NCBI GenBank assembly: GCA_964467785.1
Contig: CAYXVB010000216.1
Coordinates: forward strand, 1-5,410
DNA length: 5,410 nt
Direction of reading: 5' to 3'
Source: CAYXVB01 sp964467785
Lineage (GTDB): Bacteria; Bdellovibrionota; UBA1018
Shown: positions 4,664-5,410 of the stretch, piece after piece
How the letters are laid out: every line of letters starts with the position of its first letter
Position numbering within the stretch: the first letter of the stretch is position 1
Notes under the pieces: model-generated
What the model was told of the DNA's origin: nothing
Database searches by the model: none
The model's input: only the letters and a program-made list of their open reading frames with translations
Made by a program: the position numbers and the translations under genes

Positions 4664-5409
4664 GAAACGAGCCAACCGAGCGTCTCGCGCACCTCGACCG
4701 GATGATCGGTGATGATCGCGTCGCCCGCGCGCAAGAGCGGCGCGAGCCTTTGAACGAGTTCCAGGTCGTTGACTGTCCACGCCCAAACCGGCAGCCCGAG
4801 CCGGCGCATCCGTGGAAGGAATCCCGGCAACCGCGCCAGGCGGTCATGCGGTGACACAAAATCGGCCCGGGCGCGCCGGAGCCGCCACTCCGGAAAGATC
4901 TCCGTCAGGCGCGTCCAAGGAGTGAACCGCGAACCACTTCGCCCCAGAAGCAATCCGACCGTCTCGCGCGGCGCTAGTCGCTTGAGCTCGAGGACCACGG
5001 AGTCATGAAAAGACTTCAGGACAAAACTCCCCGGAGGCAGGTGGGAGCGAGCTAGCTCGAGCACCTGCTCCTCGGTGCCTGGTTCCTTGAGTTCGAGGTC
5101 AAAAGAGATGGCCCCCGCAAAGCGCTTAAGGATATGCGAACCATAAGGAGGTGTGGGGCGCCCCAGCTTTTGGCAGAGCCGGTCGAGCTCCGCGTAACTC
5201 AACGAAGCGAGACTCACTCCTCCGAGCACCGGATCGTGTTCAATCACCAGCTCTCCGTCGCCCAAACGCCGAAGATCCACCTCAGCCATCTTAATCCCAG
5301 CCTTTATCGCCGCTTCGATGCACCTCTCGACTTCGAGAGGATGGATCCCCGGAAAACGGCCCCCCCGATGCGCGATGACTTGAACCTTGTGGTCCCGGAT
5401 CTGGCTCAT
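4648..5409 (-). CDS. Glycerophosphodiester phosphodiesterase, UgpQ-like cytoplasmic type
   Basis: The enzyme family hydrolyses glycerophosphodiesters to glycerol-3-phosphate and an alcohol, recycling phospholipid head groups. The 253 residues form one TIM-barrel GDPD domain of normal length, like cytoplasmic UgpQ, with no signal peptide. Catalytic motifs are present in order: AHRGG (H14, R15), E43-x-D45, E-H-D (H58, D59), the metal-ligand-like E106 in FDLELK, K132 in LKSF, the WTVND segment (211-215) and IITDHP (232-237). The PENT motif that normally follows the HRG motif is degenerate here (HPLEV, 23-27), and the usual Thr after the E-x-D motif is Leu49. The assigned ATG is at 5409-5407, one base from the window edge, so the true start could lie further upstream and no ribosome binding site can be judged. 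The gene converges on and overlaps the HD-GYP gene, with no terminator between them. Confidence 0.92.
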   Translation of the reverse strand: MSQIRDHKVQVIAHRGGRFPGIHPLEVERCIEAAIKAGIKMAEVDLRRLGDGELVIEHDPVLGGVSLASLSYAELDRLCQKLGRPTPPYGSHILKRFAGAISFDLELKEPGTEEQVLELARSHLPPGSFVLKSFHDSVVLELKRLAPRETVGLLLGRSGSRFTPWTRLTEIFPEWRLRRARADFVSPHDRLARLPGFLPRMRRLGLPVWAWTVNDLELVQRLAPLLRAGDAIITDHPVEVRETLGWLVSQSGI

Positions 5410-5410
5410 T

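Noticed and set aside
4163..4786. 207-codon minus-strand frame opposite the HD-GYP domain
   Set aside because: It is antisense to a clearly identified catalytic domain and overlaps the GDPD gene.

Overview
The window looks like a high-GC bacterial chromosome with densely packed, mostly housekeeping or lineage-specific genes. There are no mobile elements, CRISPR arrays or RNA genes that I can see. The HD-GYP protein (with a small beta-type N-terminal module), the Hsp20-type chaperone fused to a long coiled coil, and several unrecognised small proteins would fit a Gram-negative of the old deltaproteobacterial groups (Bdellovibrionota/Myxococcota-like). That placement is inference and weak.

Layout: (1) Minus strand, positions 1-1175: the first 391 codons of a gene that runs off the left edge. 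It has a basic disordered N-terminus, a four-cysteine zinc-knuckle-like motif and two copies of one module that resembles the PBECR (barnase/EndoU/RelE-like) domains. (2) Positions 1176-1392: a divergent promoter region with a good sigma70-type promoter on each strand. The minus-strand one would start transcription at the ATG itself (leaderless mRNA). The plus-strand one carries a perfect 12-bp palindrome over its -35. (3) Plus strand, 1393-2987: a two-gene operon overlapping by one base, made of a 111-residue helical protein of unknown function and a 419-residue protein with a proline-free coiled coil of about 235 residues followed by an Hsp20/alpha-crystallin domain. (4) Minus strand, 3011-3421: a 136-residue unknown protein with a C-terminal amphipathic helix, convergent to the chaperone gene. 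(5) Positions 3422-3652: a second divergent intergenic region with an AT-rich island and overlapping palindromes. (6) Plus strand, 3653-4663: an HD-GYP phosphodiesterase-like protein. (7) Minus strand, 4648-5409: a glycerophosphodiester phosphodiesterase whose end overlaps the HD-GYP gene tail to tail by 16 bp.

The genes probably do not form one pathway. The only clear co-expressed unit is the 111-residue protein plus the coiled-coil/Hsp20 fusion. This pair, and the duplicated-module zinc-knuckle protein, are the least ordinary things in the window.
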